Of a stretch of DNA of 64,000 bases, positions 27,505 through 37,329 are shown one piece after another. The notes beneath the pieces are model-generated. The model was not told the origin of the DNA. It did no database searches and worked only from the letters and a program-made list of their open reading frames with translations. The stretch comes from Streptococcus cristatus (GTDB lineage Bacteria; Bacillota; Bacilli; Lactobacillales; Streptococcaceae), in NCBI RefSeq assembly GCF_003943815.1, contig NZ_RJNA01000007.1, positions 45,566-109,565 of the forward strand. The letters run 5' to 3'. Every line of letters begins with the position of its first letter. Within the stretch, counting starts at the first letter, position 1. Both the position numbers and the translations under genes were made by a program.

Positions 27505-28455
27505 TTACTCATGCACCTTCCTAGCCACGCGCAATTTCGCAGAATGGGCGCGATTATTGGCTTCTAATTCTTCTTTGCTTGGTAAAATGGGTTTGCGTGA
27601 AACTAACTCCAGCTTGGGCTGCAAATCATCTGGAATGAAAGGCAGACCTTTGGGAACATCTACGGTTGAAGCTTCTTTAAACAGTTGCTTGGTCAGGCGA
27701 TCTTCCAGCGAATGAAAAGTAATCACTGAAATGCGCCCCCCCACTGCCAACAAATCAATAGCCTGCTGAATGGATTCATCGGCCGCTCCCAACTCGTCAT
27801 TGACCTCAATCCGAATAGCCTGAAAAATCTGCTTAGCTGGATGACCTTTTTTCTTCAGTTCCTTAGCAGGTTTGGCTGATTTGATAATCTCCGCCAGCTC
27901 CGTCGTCGTTTCGATAGGCTTGATTTCTCTCGCCTGCTCGATCTTACGGGCAATCTGCTTGGAAAACTTATCTTCGCCATATTTGAAAAAAATACGGACT
28001 AGATCGTTGTAAGGATAGTGATTCACAACTTGGTAAGCTGTCAAGGCAGCTTCTTGATTCATCCGCATATCCAAAGGAGCGTCCTGCTTATAAGAAAAAC
28101 CGCGCTCCCGTTCATCCAGCTGCGGACTAGATACGCCCAAGTCATAACAAATTCCATCAATCTTCTCGACCCCTACTTCATTCAAACGAGTCTTGAGATT
28201 GCGGAAATTATCCTTGATAAAGGTCACCATGCCCCGCTCAATGTAGGGAGCCAGACGTTTTTTGGCATTGTCAATCGCAGTCTGATCTTGGTCAAAAGCA
28301 TACAAATGCCCCTTGTCTCCCAGCTTGCTCAAAAGATACTCGCTGTGACCAGCTCCGCCCAAGGTCGCATCAACATAGATGCCATCTGGCTGAACATCAA
28401 GCTGGTCAATCGTTTCGTGAAGAAGTACAGTAATGTGATGAAATTCTTTTGTCAT
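27505..28455 (-). CDS. rsmH: 16S rRNA (cytosine-1402-N4)-methyltransferase
   Basis: Methylates N4 of C1402 in 16S rRNA, the same nucleotide whose ribose is methylated by RsmI (also in this window). The 316-residue protein has [15 protein letters not shown], the SAM site [16 protein letters not shown] (about residues 27-42), [27 protein letters not shown] and the C-terminal [10 protein letters not shown]. The ATG is the only good start, but the nearest promoter-like -10 is only 9 bases before it (see the promoter entry). Confidence 0.95.
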   Translation of the reverse strand: MTKEFHHITVLLHETIDQLDVQPDGIYVDATLGGAGHSEYLLSKLGDKGHLYAFDQDQTAIDNAKKRLAPYIERGMVTFIKDNFRNLKTRLNEVGVEKIDGICYDLGVSSPQLDERERGFSYKQDAPLDMRMNQEAALTAYQVVNHYPYNDLVRIFFKYGEDKFSKQIARKIEQAREIKPIETTTELAEIIKSAKPAKELKKKGHPAKQIFQAIRIEVNDELGAADESIQQAIDLLAVGGRISVITFHSLEDRLTKQLFKEASTVDVPKGLPFIPDDLQPKLELVSRKPILPSKEELEANNRAHSAKLRVARKVHE

Positions 28456-28464
28456 ATCCTATCT

Positions 28465-28470
28465 ATTATA
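28465..28470 (-). promoter_or_regulatory. Extended -10 very close to the rsmH start
   Basis: On the minus strand TGATATAAT ends 9 bases before the rsmH ATG. If used, transcription would start about 2-3 bases before the start codon, giving an almost leaderless mRNA. No good -35 is visible. Confidence 0.4.
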
Positions 28471-28600
28471 TCACATTCATGTATAAAAAAAAATCTAAAA
28501 GAATATATCAGCTTTTGATAGGCTACCTTATAGCTTTTGCAAGTCACTTTCAGATATTTACCACTTGGCCTACGAGCTTCTACCAGTCAGCGAAAAGGCC

Positions 28601-28628
28601 TTGCGGGCATGCCACATTTTGCTATAAT
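28601..28628 (+). promoter_or_regulatory. Promoter of the MFS transporter gene
   Basis: TTGCGG (28601-28606) and TATAAT (28623-28628) are 16 bases apart, with TGC before the -10. Just downstream AATTTC and GAAATT form an inverted repeat with a 10-base spacer that could be an operator. Confidence 0.55.
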
Positions 28629-28702
28629 CATAACTACCAATGCATTGCGAGTTGGAATTTCTTACCATTCCGAAATTGATTCGTCCCCAAAGGAGATTTA
28701 TT

Positions 28703-29926
28703 ATGAAACTTGCTTTAAGAAATAGACTATTTGCCTTTATCAGTCTGTCACGGATCTTTAATATCCTAGGCTCTTCTATCTATAATATCGTCTTTATCGT
28801 ATTTGCTTCTAGCATGCCCCAACCCAAGTTTGCCGTTGGTATTGCCAATTTTATCGTTCTTGTTCCTACCTTTTTCACAGTCTTTGTCGGGATGAAAGCT
28901 GACAAAACCATTCAAAAGGCCCGCTGGCTTATTCATCTAGGTTATTTGCAGGCCTTCCTCTTCACCCTAGTCGCCCTCCTAACCAAGTCCGCCTCCTACC
29001 TAGCCTTTGCTACCGTCTGCTTTCTCAATATCTTTTCTGACATTATCAGCGACTATCGCAGTGGCCTACAGATGCCTATCTTACAGAAAAATATTGAAGA
29101 GAAAGATTTTATGGAAGCTTACTCCTTCACTCAACTTCTCACTTTTTTAGGAAATTTTGCTGGGCAAGCCTTGGGTGTCTGGTTACTTAGTATCAGCCAG
29201 CAGAATTTCGCTATGGTTGCCCTCATTAATGCCCTCTGCTTCCTACTTTCCTCAAGCACTCTTTATCTGATTCGCCAAAAACTCACCCATGATGCCCCTG
29301 CTGTTACAGAGGAAAAGCTTCCTTTCAAGGCTCAGATGAAAGACCTTTACCAGAATGTCCAAATGATTTTTGAACAAGAAAAAATTGGAAACTTCCTGCT
29401 AGTGCTGCTTCAAGTCCTCCTCTTAAATGCACTGGCCGGCTCTATCATGGGACTCTACAATCTCTATTTATTGGATCACCCATTTTGGGGACTAAACCTG
29501 AGCCAGTCTCTGCTCATTATCGAGTCCTGCACAGTGATTGGGATTATCTCTGCCAGTGCCTTCTCAAATGATTATTTTTCCAAGCTCTCTCTGATGCGAC
29601 TCGTCGTTTGGTGCTCGCTAGCTCTCCTCCTCTTAGGCATCAGCAATTTACTCCAAGCTCCTGCTCTCTTGGGAATTTTCTTTCTGACCTTTCTCATGTA
29701 TATCTCTGGAAAAATCAATCCTAAAATCAACAGCATGCTGCTGAGTAAACTTCCTCCAGAAGTATTAGCCCAAACCTCCAACTTTCTCACCATGCTCTTT
29801 ACCTTTTCCATTCCGCTAGGAAGCATGCTTTTCACTAGTCTCGGCCTTTGGAATATGGGAAGCGCTTGGTTGGTCTTCTCTCTACTTAGCGGTGTCTGCC
29901 TTCTACTCAGTCTCAAAAACAACTAG
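28703..29926 (+). CDS. Major facilitator superfamily transporter
   Basis: A 407-residue membrane protein with 11-12 membrane segments, arranged as two six-helix halves with a long charged central loop (KLTHDAPAVTEEKLPFKAQM, about residues 210-230). The start MKLALRNRLFAFISLSRIFN is chosen because AAGGAG lies 7 bases before it; longer readings have no ribosome site. The pattern RIFNILGSSIYNIVFIVFAS resembles drug-efflux type MFS proteins of streptococci. The substrate is unknown. The gene is divergent from the rsmH operon and shares a bidirectional terminator with htpX. Confidence 0.85.
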   Translation: MKLALRNRLFAFISLSRIFNILGSSIYNIVFIVFASSMPQPKFAVGIANFIVLVPTFFTVFVGMKADKTIQKARWLIHLGYLQAFLFTLVALLTKSASYLAFATVCFLNIFSDIISDYRSGLQMPILQKNIEEKDFMEAYSFTQLLTFLGNFAGQALGVWLLSISQQNFAMVALINALCFLLSSSTLYLIRQKLTHDAPAVTEEKLPFKAQMKDLYQNVQMIFEQEKIGNFLLVLLQVLLLNALAGSIMGLYNLYLLDHPFWGLNLSQSLLIIESCTVIGIISASAFSNDYFSKLSLMRLVVWCSLALLLLGISNLLQAPALLGIFFLTFLMYISGKINPKINSMLLSKLPPEVLAQTSNFLTMLFTFSIPLGSMLFTSLGLWNMGSAWLVFSLLSGVCLLLSLKNN

Positions 29927-29950
29927 AGTAAAAATCGTCGCAATTCCATA

Positions 29951-29981
29951 CAAAAAAGAAGGAAGCCTAGACTTCCTTCTT
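29951..29981. terminator. Two-way terminator between the MFS gene and htpX
   Basis: AAGAAGGAAG (29956-29965) pairs perfectly with CTTCCTTCTT (29972-29981). A run of A/T lies on both sides, and the htpX TAA stop codon is inside one arm. Confidence 0.7.
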
Positions 29982-30885
29982 ACATATTTTTCAATCTTTC
30001 TACCCGATCAGAAATTGGTGGGTGAGTGTAGAAGAGCTTTTGCAAGCCACCCTTCTTCTTAGGATCATTGATATAGAGGGCTGCACTAGCATCATCTACA
30101 TGGTGCTCCATGGGCTGGCTATTGTCTAACTTCAACAGGGCATTGATCATGCCCTTAGGATTACGGGTCAGCTCAACACTTGAAGCGTCTGCCAGATACT
30201 CACGTTGACGGGAAATAGCCAACTGCACCAATGTTGCAGCAAGCGGCGCCAAAAGAAGAGCTAGTAGAGAGACAATCATCAAAACAATTCCTAAGCCATT
30301 GTCATTGTCCCGATCGTTTCTTCGACGGCCACCACCGCCAAACCACATCATGCGCCCAGCCATGCTAGATAGCATCGTGACAGCACTTGTAAGCGCCACT
30401 GCAATCGTCGAAATGCGAATATCATAATTACGAATGTGACTGACTTCATGCCCCATTACACCTTCAAGCTCTTCACGATTCATGAGGGCAAGCAAGCCAG
30501 TTGTAGCAGCCACAGCCGCATTCTCAGGCTTTGAGCCAGTCGCAAAGGCATTGGGCGAGGCATCTTCTACGATGAAGACCCGAGGCATAGGAATCTGAGC
30601 CACCATGGCCATATCCTGTACAACGTGATAGAGTTCAGGCGCCTCTTCCTCGGAAACTTCCCTCGCACCGTTCATCGACATGACAATCTCTGTGGACTGA
30701 AAAATCATACTGACAGCATAAATACCACCGATGATAAAGGCGATGGCCATCCCACCAAAGGGAGAATCGAGCCAAAGATAGCCGACAGCAGCCCCAATCA
30801 AAGCTAAAAGAGCAAAGAAGGCGACGAGGAGAACCCAAGTGCGCCTTTTATTGCTGGCAATTTGGTCAAACAACATAGTGGCCAC
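29980..30885 (-). CDS. htpX: Membrane zinc metalloprotease HtpX
   Basis: A 301-residue protease of membrane protein quality control. It has two N-terminal membrane helices (about residues 18-55), the zinc motif [10 protein letters not shown] (HExxH, about 143-152), two further membrane segments and [14 protein letters not shown], whose glutamate region completes the metal site. The C-terminal [15 protein letters not shown] is typical of the family. Its ATG directly abuts the lemA stop codon, so the two genes are one operon. In streptococci the lemA-htpX pair is conserved. Confidence 0.95.
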   Translation of the reverse strand: MATMLFDQIASNKRRTWVLLVAFFALLALIGAAVGYLWLDSPFGGMAIAFIIGGIYAVSMIFQSTEIVMSMNGAREVSEEEAPELYHVVQDMAMVAQIPMPRVFIVEDASPNAFATGSKPENAAVAATTGLLALMNREELEGVMGHEVSHIRNYDIRISTIAVALTSAVTMLSSMAGRMMWFGGGGRRRNDRDNDNGLGIVLMIVSLLALLLAPLAATLVQLAISRQREYLADASSVELTRNPKGMINALLKLDNSQPMEHHVDDASAALYINDPKKKGGLQKLFYTHPPISDRVERLKNM

Positions 30886-31449
30886 CTACCCCAAATCGCT
30901 AAAATCCACTTTAGGAACAGCCTTTTCTTCCTCTGGTGTCTTCAAAAAGTCTGCTGCTTTGAAGCCAAACATACCTGCAATGACATTGCTTGGGAAAGTT
31001 TCCATTTTGACATTGTAGTTGCTGGTTACTGAATTGTAAAGCTGACGAGAATAAGCAATCTTATTTTCTGTATTTGTCAACTCTTCCTGAAGTTTCAAGT
31101 AGTTTGTATTTGCCTTAAGATCTGGGTAATTCTCAGCAACCGCAAAGATACCAGAAATCGAACGAGTCAGGGCATCACTAGCCTCCATAGCTTGGGCAGG
31201 TGATGAGGCAGCAGCTACTTGGTTACGCAGTCGAGTAACATTTTCCAAGGTTGATTTCTCATATTTCCCATAACCTTTAACCGTCTCTAAAAGGTTGGGA
31301 ATCAGGTCATTTCTGCGCTTGAGCTGGACATCAATCTGACTCCAAGCCTCTTGAGTTTGCATACGGCTTTTAACAAGACCATTGTAAACAGAAATCACGA
31401 AAATAGCTACAACTGCCACAACTGCAATAATAATTAAAAACATGGACAT
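30886..31449 (-). CDS. lemA: LemA family protein
   Basis: A 187-residue protein with one N-terminal membrane segment (about residues 3-22) and a helical cytoplasmic or extracytoplasmic domain. The conserved segments are [30 protein letters not shown] and [20 protein letters not shown] [20 protein letters not shown], with [15 protein letters not shown] near the end. The role is unknown, although co-occurrence with htpX suggests a membrane stress function. AAGGAG precedes the start. An extended -10 TGTTATAAT is at 31483-31488 on the minus strand. Confidence 0.92.
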   Translation of the reverse strand: MSMFLIIIAVVAVVAIFVISVYNGLVKSRMQTQEAWSQIDVQLKRRNDLIPNLLETVKGYGKYEKSTLENVTRLRNQVAAASSPAQAMEASDALTRSISGIFAVAENYPDLKANTNYLKLQEELTNTENKIAYSRQLYNSVTSNYNVKMETFPSNVIAGMFGFKAADFLKTPEEEKAVPKVDFSDLG

Positions 31450-31697
31450 AATAAAGATACTCCTTATGATTTGATTTCACCTATTATAACAAAAAAAGCT
31501 CAACCTGTCTTTCTTGACATGTCATCTAGTAAAAGAGCTTTAGCTTGAGTAATATTCAAACACCAAAATGGTCAAATATCTAGGAATGGCTTCTTCACTT
31601 TTCTAGAAAACAAACTCTATAAGTCAGGGCAAGTCAGTATCTAATCCTTGGGTACCCAAGAAGCCAATCGTCAGAAGCACCTTACTCTGTTTTATGA

Positions 31698-31703
31698 TAT
31701 AAT
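31698..31703 (+). promoter_or_regulatory. Extended -10 of rsmG
   Basis: TGATATAAT with no clear -35 lies about 30 bases before the rsmG start. Confidence 0.5.
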
Positions 31704-31734
31704 AGAATGAATACTGACAAACAAGGATGAAACT

Positions 31735-32448
31735 ATGACACCGCAAGAATTTTACCAGCTATTGAGCCAGCAAGGAATCGAGCTGACCGACCGCCAGAAA
31801 GACCAGTTTGAGCGTTATTTTGAACTTCTGGTCGAATGGAATGAAAAAATCAATCTGACAGCTATCACAGAGAAAAATGAAGTCTATCTCAAACATTTCT
31901 ATGATTCAATTGCGCCCGTTTTGCAAGGTCTGATTGACAATCAAGAGCTTAAGCTGCTGGATATCGGAGCTGGGGCCGGCTTTCCCAGTCTCCCTATGAA
32001 AATCATCTGCCCCCAGCTAGATGTGACTATCATTGACTCCCTCAACAAACGCATCAACTTCCTAAAACTACTTGCAGAGGAGCTCGGGTTGGACAAGGTT
32101 CACTTCTACCACGGTCGTGCAGAAGACTTTGCACAGGACAAGGCTTTTCGAGCTCAATTTGACCGAGTGACTGCCCGTGCAGTCGCTCGGATGCAGGTCC
32201 TATCTGAACTGACCATTCCCTATCTAAAAGTTGGCGGGAAGCTCCTAGCACTCAAGGCTTCCAACGCTCCTGAAGAACTGGAAGAAGCAAAAAATGCCCT
32301 CAACTTACTCTTTAGCAAGGTCCAAGACAACCTCAGTTATGCCCTACCAAACGGTGATCCCCGCTTTATCACAGTGGTTGAAAAGAAGAAAGAAACGCCC
32401 AACAAATACCCCCGCAAGGCCGGTATGCCAAATAAAAGGCCATTGTAA
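31735..32448 (+). CDS. rsmG: 16S rRNA (guanine-527-N7)-methyltransferase
   Basis: Methylates G527 of 16S rRNA; loss gives low-level streptomycin resistance in several bacteria. The 237-residue protein has the helical N-terminus ([20 protein letters not shown]), [17 protein letters not shown], the SAM motif [17 protein letters not shown] (about residues 74-90) and [11 protein letters not shown]. The C-terminus ends [15 protein letters not shown], as in the family. AAGGA lies 7 bases upstream. It is a single gene here, away from the gidA or parAB genes it neighbours in many bacteria. Confidence 0.95.
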   Translation: MTPQEFYQLLSQQGIELTDRQKDQFERYFELLVEWNEKINLTAITEKNEVYLKHFYDSIAPVLQGLIDNQELKLLDIGAGAGFPSLPMKIICPQLDVTIIDSLNKRINFLKLLAEELGLDKVHFYHGRAEDFAQDKAFRAQFDRVTARAVARMQVLSELTIPYLKVGGKLLALKASNAPEELEEAKNALNLLFSKVQDNLSYALPNGDPRFITVVEKKKETPNKYPRKAGMPNKRPL

Positions 32449-32617
32449 GAAGAAAACATTCGTCAGTCTTGTCAATAACTTCCAAGACATCAATTTGGGC
32501 AATGCCATCTATGATGATCGAGTATTTAAAATTTTATACACCAGCTATTATCGAAAATCTTTCATGCTTTTCAAGCCTCTCACAATCACTTTGCTATAAA
32601 TCAACTCTATCTTTTGG

Positions 32618-32623
32618 TATAAT
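32618..32623 (+). promoter_or_regulatory. Extended -10 of exoA
   Basis: TGGTATAAT lies 35 bases before the exoA start; no consensus -35 is present. Confidence 0.5.
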
Positions 32624-32658
32624 AAACTCAGGAAATTTCTACTAGAAAAGGACATTTT

Positions 32659-33486
32659 ATGAAACTCATCTCTTGGAACATTGACTCTCTCAACGCTGCT
32701 TTGACCAGTGATTCTGCCCGCGCTCAACTCTCTCAGGCTGTCCTTCGGACCTTGCAAGCAGAAAATGCGGATATCATCGCTATTCAGGAAACAAAGCTTT
32801 CTGCTAAAGGCCCGACTAAAAAACATCTTGAGATTTTAGAAGAGCTCTTCCCAGGCTATGAAAATACTTGGCGCTCCTCCCAAGAGCCAGCCCGCAAAGG
32901 CTATGCTGGAACTATGTTTCTCTACAAAAAAGAGCTGACACCCATCGTAACCTTCCCAGAAATCGGAGCTCCTTCAACCATGGATGTCGAAGGCCGCATC
33001 ATTACGCTGGAGTTTGACGACTTCTTCGTCACTCAGGTCTACACGCCCAATGCTGGCGATGGCCTCAAACGCTTGGAAGAACGTCAGGTCTGGGATGTCA
33101 AATACGCTGAATACTTGGCTTCACTAGATGAACAAAAACCAGTCCTCGCAACCGGCGACTATAATGTAGCCCACAAGGAAATCGATCTGGCCAATCCAGC
33201 CAGCAACCGCCGTTCACCAGGCTTTACCGACGAAGAGCGCGCCGGTTTCACCAACCTACTGGCTAAAGGCTTTACCGATACCTTCCGCCACTTGCACGGC
33301 GATATCCCTAACCAATACACTTGGTGGGCACAGCGCAGCAAGACTTCTAAAATCAACAACACAGGATGGAGAATCGACTACTGGCTGACCAGCAATCGCG
33401 TGGCTGAAAAGGTGATCAAGTCTGATATGATTGACTCTGGTGCACGGCAAGACCACACTCCGATTGTCATGGAAATTGAACTTTAA
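32659..33486 (+). CDS. exoA: Exodeoxyribonuclease III / AP endonuclease
   Basis: DNA repair nuclease of the EEP superfamily. The 275-residue protein has MKLISWNIDSLNAAL (metal Asn), IIAIQETKLSAKGP (metal Glu), VYTPNAGDG (active-site Tyr), ATGDYNVAHKEIDL (Asp/Asn pair) and the C-terminal DHTPIVMEI (catalytic His). It should cut at abasic sites and repair 3' ends after oxidative damage. The gene has its own extended -10 promoter and precedes the VOC gene by 11 bases, so the two are probably co-transcribed. Confidence 0.95.
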   Translation: MKLISWNIDSLNAALTSDSARAQLSQAVLRTLQAENADIIAIQETKLSAKGPTKKHLEILEELFPGYENTWRSSQEPARKGYAGTMFLYKKELTPIVTFPEIGAPSTMDVEGRIITLEFDDFFVTQVYTPNAGDGLKRLEERQVWDVKYAEYLASLDEQKPVLATGDYNVAHKEIDLANPASNRRSPGFTDEERAGFTNLLAKGFTDTFRHLHGDIPNQYTWWAQRSKTSKINNTGWRIDYWLTSNRVAEKVIKSDMIDSGARQDHTPIVMEIEL

Positions 33487-33497
33487 GGAGGAATCCG

Positions 33498-33884
33498 ATG
33501 GACTATCAAGCTGTCATTCCCGAATTTATGGTATCTGACATCGAAAAATCGCGCCTCTTCTACTGCGACCTACTGGGCTTCTCTGTCGAATACGAGCGTC
33601 CCGAGGAGAAATTTCTCTTCCTTTCGCTTGAAGACTGCCAACTCATGCTAGAAGAAGGCAGCGCAGAAGAATTAGCCCAACTGACCTATCCTTTCGGACG
33701 CGGTGTCAATATTTCCTTTGGCATCGAGGATGTCCCTCAGCTCCACCAAAAACTGCTGGAAGCTGACTATCCCATCCATCGTCCGCTGACCAAAAGAGAA
33801 TTTCGAGTAGGAGATAGCTTTATTTATCCCCATGAATTTGGGGTTTTGGATCCAGATGGATATTTCCTACGATTTAGTGAATAA
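33498..33884 (+). CDS. VOC (glyoxalase/bleomycin-resistance) superfamily protein
   Basis: A 128-residue protein with the vicinal-oxygen-chelate fold: two beta-alpha-beta-beta-beta modules. The pattern is DYQAVIPEFMVSDIEKSRLF (first module), FLFLSLEDCQLMLEEG and LLDPDGYFLRF-like GVLDPDGYFLRFSE at the end. Similarity is to the bleomycin-binding group, but substrate and metal use cannot be told from the sequence. GGAGG lies 6 bases before the ATG. It sits directly behind exoA and ahead of intergenic repeat copy B. Confidence 0.82.
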   Translation: MDYQAVIPEFMVSDIEKSRLFYCDLLGFSVEYERPEEKFLFLSLEDCQLMLEEGSAEELAQLTYPFGRGVNISFGIEDVPQLHQKLLEADYPIHRPLTKREFRVGDSFIYPHEFGVLDPDGYFLRFSE

Positions 33885-33886
33885 GA

Positions 33887-34204
33887 AAAAAGAGTTTGGG
33901 ACAAAAGTCCGACCTCAAATATAAAAAGCGAACAAAACTAGTTTTCTGGTAATCAGAATTCTACTTTGTTCGCTTTTCGCATTTAATTATAGATTTGAAG
34001 GGCTTAATAATTAAGATTTTTAAAAATTGAAATCTTTTTGTCCCAAACTCCTCACTTGTCTCTGGAGTGTCGAGCAAGACGCAGTGGTTGAGTGGGCTCT
34101 ACTACGCTGATTTCATCAGCTTTTACAGCCCTACTCAACTGTGCGGAGGTGGGACGACGAAATCGAATTCTAACGAATTAACGATTTCTGTCCCACTCTC
34201 TATT
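33887..34204 (+). repeat. Dispersed intergenic repeat, copy B (long form)
   Basis: 318 bases with the same order of modules as copy A. It starts right behind the VOC gene stop with GAGTTTGGGAC, contains AAAAAGCGAAC/GTTCGCTTTT, returns with GTCCCAAACTC (note that both arms of this stem differ from copy A in a compensating way), continues with TCGAGCAAGACGCAG and ends in the GTGGGAC ... GTCCCAC long hairpin. Convergent tmcAL ends just to the right. The matching arm changes support RNA-level conservation of the first hairpin. Confidence 0.85.
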
Positions 34205-34236
34205 TACAAGTAAATTTCTCAAATCTATCTATACTA

Positions 34237-35331
34237 TCAGAGGGTATTTTGTAGTGGAAAGCGTCCAAAATCCTGCTCCGCCAGTGCAGGATTGCCCAGC
34301 TGATAAACTTTGTCAGCCTGCTGGGTCAAACCGTCCCATGGCTCCTTGCCGATTCGGCTGGCCAAGTCAACTTTTCCCTTAAGCTTGGACAAATGCTGAC
34401 GTCCCTGCTCGGAAAAGCCTAAAATATGGATGCCAGACGGAAGCTCTTCTTGTCTAGCTCCGACCAGGATATAGGTCAGCAGACGCCGGACCCGAGCCTT
34501 GGTATAGCGCTTGGTCGCCACCTGTTCAACTAGCTCTTCTATGGTCTCACTGCTTTTCAGAGCCTCCCTAATCCGAACGGACAACTCCTGATTGACCTGA
34601 TAGTAGTCCGTCAAATCAGGATAGGTCACTATCTGGTAATGGAGATAAGGAAAGAGATCCGACCAAGTCACCTTGGGTGCCGTTTCAAGCAAGTGATAGG
34701 CTGGGGTGAATTTTTTGATAAAGTCTGGCTGATCCAACTTCTGACGAAGGGCAGTTGCGGAGGCAAATTCTTGATCAGCTGACAAGGAATGATAACCAGC
34801 CCCCTGACGTTGAATCGGGCACAGCTTTATCGCCTTTCCCGCCACAGCCTTGGCATAGGCCAAGCCCAAGATATGATTGGGAGTGGAGCCTGAGAAATTG
34901 AGCCCTGCAAACTCCTGCCACATAGCCTGAGTCTTCTGAGGATAAGATAGGGAATCAGGCAAGCCAGCCAGATAAGCCTCCATCTGCTCTGCCTTTTCAC
35001 CATAGACCTTGGAAATACTCTCGTAGTCCAGCACTTCCTCGGTCCCAAAAGTCAGCTGTTCGATGCCCAGTCTCTCTAAGATGTCTACTGCCCCCTTAGC
35101 GAAAAAATCCGCTGCCTGAACGCTGACCAAGAAAGGCAGCTCAAGAACCAGATCCGCTCCAGCTTCCAAAGCCATCTGAGCCCGAGTCCACTTGTCCACG
35201 ATAGCAGGCTCTCCACGCTGCATGAAATTCCCTGACATGGCAACAATTTTCAGTCCCTCTGCCTGATCCAGCAGGTATTTATGCCCATTATGAAAAGGAT
35301 TGAACTCCGCGATAATACCTGTGATGGTCAT
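34237..35331 (-). CDS. tmcAL: tRNA(Met) cytidine acetate ligase TmcAL-like protein
   Basis: A 364-residue nucleotidyltransferase-fold protein beginning [20 protein letters not shown], with the HxGH motif (HNGH) that binds ATP. Further signatures are [20 protein letters not shown] (about residues 34-53) and [16 protein letters not shown]. TmcAL makes N4-acetylcytidine at the wobble base of elongator tRNA-Met from acetate and ATP. I chose the ATG at 35331, with GGAGGTGG 5 bases upstream, over the GTG that lies inside this ribosome site. In related streptococci this gene follows the methyltransferase directly; here an extra gene separates them. Confidence 0.88.
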   Translation of the reverse strand: MTITGIIAEFNPFHNGHKYLLDQAEGLKIVAMSGNFMQRGEPAIVDKWTRAQMALEAGADLVLELPFLVSVQAADFFAKGAVDILERLGIEQLTFGTEEVLDYESISKVYGEKAEQMEAYLAGLPDSLSYPQKTQAMWQEFAGLNFSGSTPNHILGLAYAKAVAGKAIKLCPIQRQGAGYHSLSADQEFASATALRQKLDQPDFIKKFTPAYHLLETAPKVTWSDLFPYLHYQIVTYPDLTDYYQVNQELSVRIREALKSSETIEELVEQVATKRYTKARVRRLLTYILVGARQEELPSGIHILGFSEQGRQHLSKLKGKVDLASRIGKEPWDGLTQQADKVYQLGNPALAEQDFGRFPLQNTL

Positions 35332-35386
35332 CTGTACCACCTCCGTTCATAGTAGATAATAATTTCTTCCACTATACAGATAATGT

Positions 35387-36130
35387 TTATATTCCCTTTA
35401 TAGTGGTTAGAAATTTTATAATAATTTTTGAACAAGTCATACACCCTGCAATAAATATTGGGATGATTGTATATGAATCAATCTGACTATTGTTTAAATC
35501 TTCTAATAAAAGAAAATAAGTTCCAACTATTAAAATAAATAAGAACATAATTGTAATAAATTGAAGCCATATAGAGAAATAATTTAAAACATCTTTTGTT
35601 ATTTTAGGTTCTCTCTTTGTGATAAACTTCAACAGATAGGGTGAAACAAATAAAAATAAGATCATAAATAATATTATTAATTGATGATCCGATATTGTTT
35701 TTGAAATTCCACAATAAAATTTTATAATTAATTCCAATACATTACTATGAGTTTTTACTGATTGCAAGTATTTTACAAAAGAAAAAGCTGAAAGACTTGG
35801 AAATATAACGTATTTTAAAAACTCAAAACCATTTTCTTTCTCTGTATCTAATATCTTATTAAGAAATGAAATTGGATATTTCAATAACAATCTGATTATG
35901 TATAAACTACATAAGATGACTACAATTATCACTCCTAGCACGAACAATAAAATTTTGATTGTTTTTGCAGACGATGACTGATTACTAAAAAATTCCCAGT
36001 CGCTTGAATATATTTCCTTTAAATTTTTCTTTATTGAATTTAAAAAAACACTAATTTGTTTCATATTCCATGTTTTATAATAAAATTTCACTAAATAAAA
36101 TAAAAAATATCCCAAAAACATCCAAACCAT
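35387..36130 (-). CDS. Unknown polytopic membrane protein, AT-rich insertion
   Basis: 247 residues, visibly more AT-rich (Ile, Phe, Lys, Asn, Ser rich) than its neighbours. Membrane segments are predicted by eye near residues 3-17, 58-82, 106-122, 148-165, 185-208 and 224-240. No motif or family is recognised. It begins 15 bases after the methyltransferase stop codon, and the ribosome site is poor (GGAG 12 bases away); a second start at residue 24 is possible. It interrupts an otherwise conserved housekeeping gene order, so a recent gain is likely. What it does is unknown. Confidence 0.65.
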   Translation of the reverse strand: MVWMFLGYFLFYLVKFYYKTWNMKQISVFLNSIKKNLKEIYSSDWEFFSNQSSSAKTIKILLFVLGVIIVVILCSLYIIRLLLKYPISFLNKILDTEKENGFEFLKYVIFPSLSAFSFVKYLQSVKTHSNVLELIIKFYCGISKTISDHQLIILFMILFLFVSPYLLKFITKREPKITKDVLNYFSIWLQFITIMFLFILIVGTYFLLLEDLNNSQIDSYTIIPIFIAGCMTCSKIIIKFLTTIKGI

Positions 36131-36145
36131 TATAAACTACATCTC

Positions 36146-36880
36146 CTATTTCTCCGCCACAAAGAACCAGCGAGCGCTCTTGTCGGTCGGCTCCTTGTCC
36201 TCAAAGTCCGCGTAAACCTTGACATTCTTAAAACCAGCCTGCTCCAGCAAGATATCGTAAGTCAGAATTTCATAGGTCCGCTCCTCATGTACCTCATCAT
36301 GGCGCGTGAAACGCCCATCCTCGTCTTGGACAAAGAAGGTCAGCTCATGCACGATGGAATGAGGCGGTTCGTCCGCATAAGAATCCCAGACCATGGCAAA
36401 GGTTTCAGCATTTTCATGATAAGAATAGCCTGGAAAAACCTCATCAATCTGGTAAATCGAATGTACGTCAAAGATAAAGCGACCGCCCTCATTTAGATGC
36501 TGGTAAACTTCTGCGAAGACCTGACCGACATCCACTTCGTCCTCCATATAGCAAATCGAGTCCGAGTAACAAGTCACCAAATCAAACTGACCAACACCGC
36601 TCAAATCCAGCATATTTCCTTGTATAAAGGGAATGTCCAAACCAGCCCCTCTGCTACGCTTCTCTGCCAAATCCAGCATTTCCTGACTCAGATCCAGCCC
36701 CGTCACATCAAAACCAGCCTGCTTAAAAGAAATAGACTGGATGCCCGTACCACAGGCCAACTCCAATAGCTTTTTCTTATCCTTGGGAAAATGACGCAAG
36801 CTGAAATCCGTCCACTTCTCATACAAAGAATCATCCATAATCGCATCGTAAACCGACGCGAAGGTTTCATAAGTTGCCAT
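36146..36880 (-). CDS. Class I SAM-dependent methyltransferase
   Basis: A 244-residue Rossmann-fold methyltransferase with the SAM loop LLELACGTGIQSISF (about residues 38-52), the acidic end of strand 2 (VTGLDLSQEMLDLA), QGNMLDL and FDLVTCYSDSICY. The substrate is unknown. It lies behind rsfS in the yqeG-yqeH operon, which suggests an RNA or ribosome-related target, but this is only context. AAAGG precedes the ATG. Confidence 0.85.
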   Translation of the reverse strand: MATYETFASVYDAIMDDSLYEKWTDFSLRHFPKDKKKLLELACGTGIQSISFKQAGFDVTGLDLSQEMLDLAEKRSRGAGLDIPFIQGNMLDLSGVGQFDLVTCYSDSICYMEDEVDVGQVFAEVYQHLNEGGRFIFDVHSIYQIDEVFPGYSYHENAETFAMVWDSYADEPPHSIVHELTFFVQDEDGRFTRHDEVHEERTYEILTYDILLEQAGFKNVKVYADFEDKEPTDKSARWFFVAEK

Positions 36881-36954
36881 ACTTTTCCTTTCAAAAATAG
36901 CCCAGCCAGCAGGCTGACTGAGCCGAATTCTGCTTTCTGCCTAAGGGCAAAAAA

Positions 36955-37320
36955 TCACTTGTTTTTTTCTTCCAATAAGGCAGCAACATCCACACCAGTT
37001 GCTTCGTGCCAGAGTTTTTCCAGATTGTAATGCGCCCGCATTTCCTCAGAAAAGACATGAACAACGATGCCGCCCAAGTCAAGGAGAACCCAGCCACCAG
37101 CTGCGTCTCCCTCAACATGACCAGCAGAAACTCCAGCCGCAGCAGCTTTCTCACGGATATTTTCAGCTACTGCATCCAGCTGACGGCTGTTCATCGAGCT
37201 GACGATGACAAAGTAGTCTGTCACAGTAGTCAGACCTTGCAAGTCCAGAGCCACAATATCTTCTGCACGCTTTTCATCGGCCGCCTTCACGACCAGTTCC
37301 AATAATTCTTGTTCTTTCAT
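36955..37320 (-). CDS. rsfS: Ribosomal silencing factor RsfS
   Basis: A 121-residue Iojap/RsfS protein that binds ribosomal protein uL14 and blocks subunit joining when nutrients are low. The conserved parts are [55 protein letters not shown] and [18 protein letters not shown] good ribosome site (AGAGGAA) precedes it. It belongs to the conserved operon with nadD and yqeK. Confidence 0.95.
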   Translation of the reverse strand: MKEQELLELVVKAADEKRAEDIVALDLQGLTTVTDYFVIVSSMNSRQLDAVAENIREKAAAAGVSAGHVEGDAAGGWVLLDLGGIVVHVFSEEMRAHYNLEKLWHEATGVDVAALLEEKNK

Positions 37321-37329
37321 AGTTCCTCT

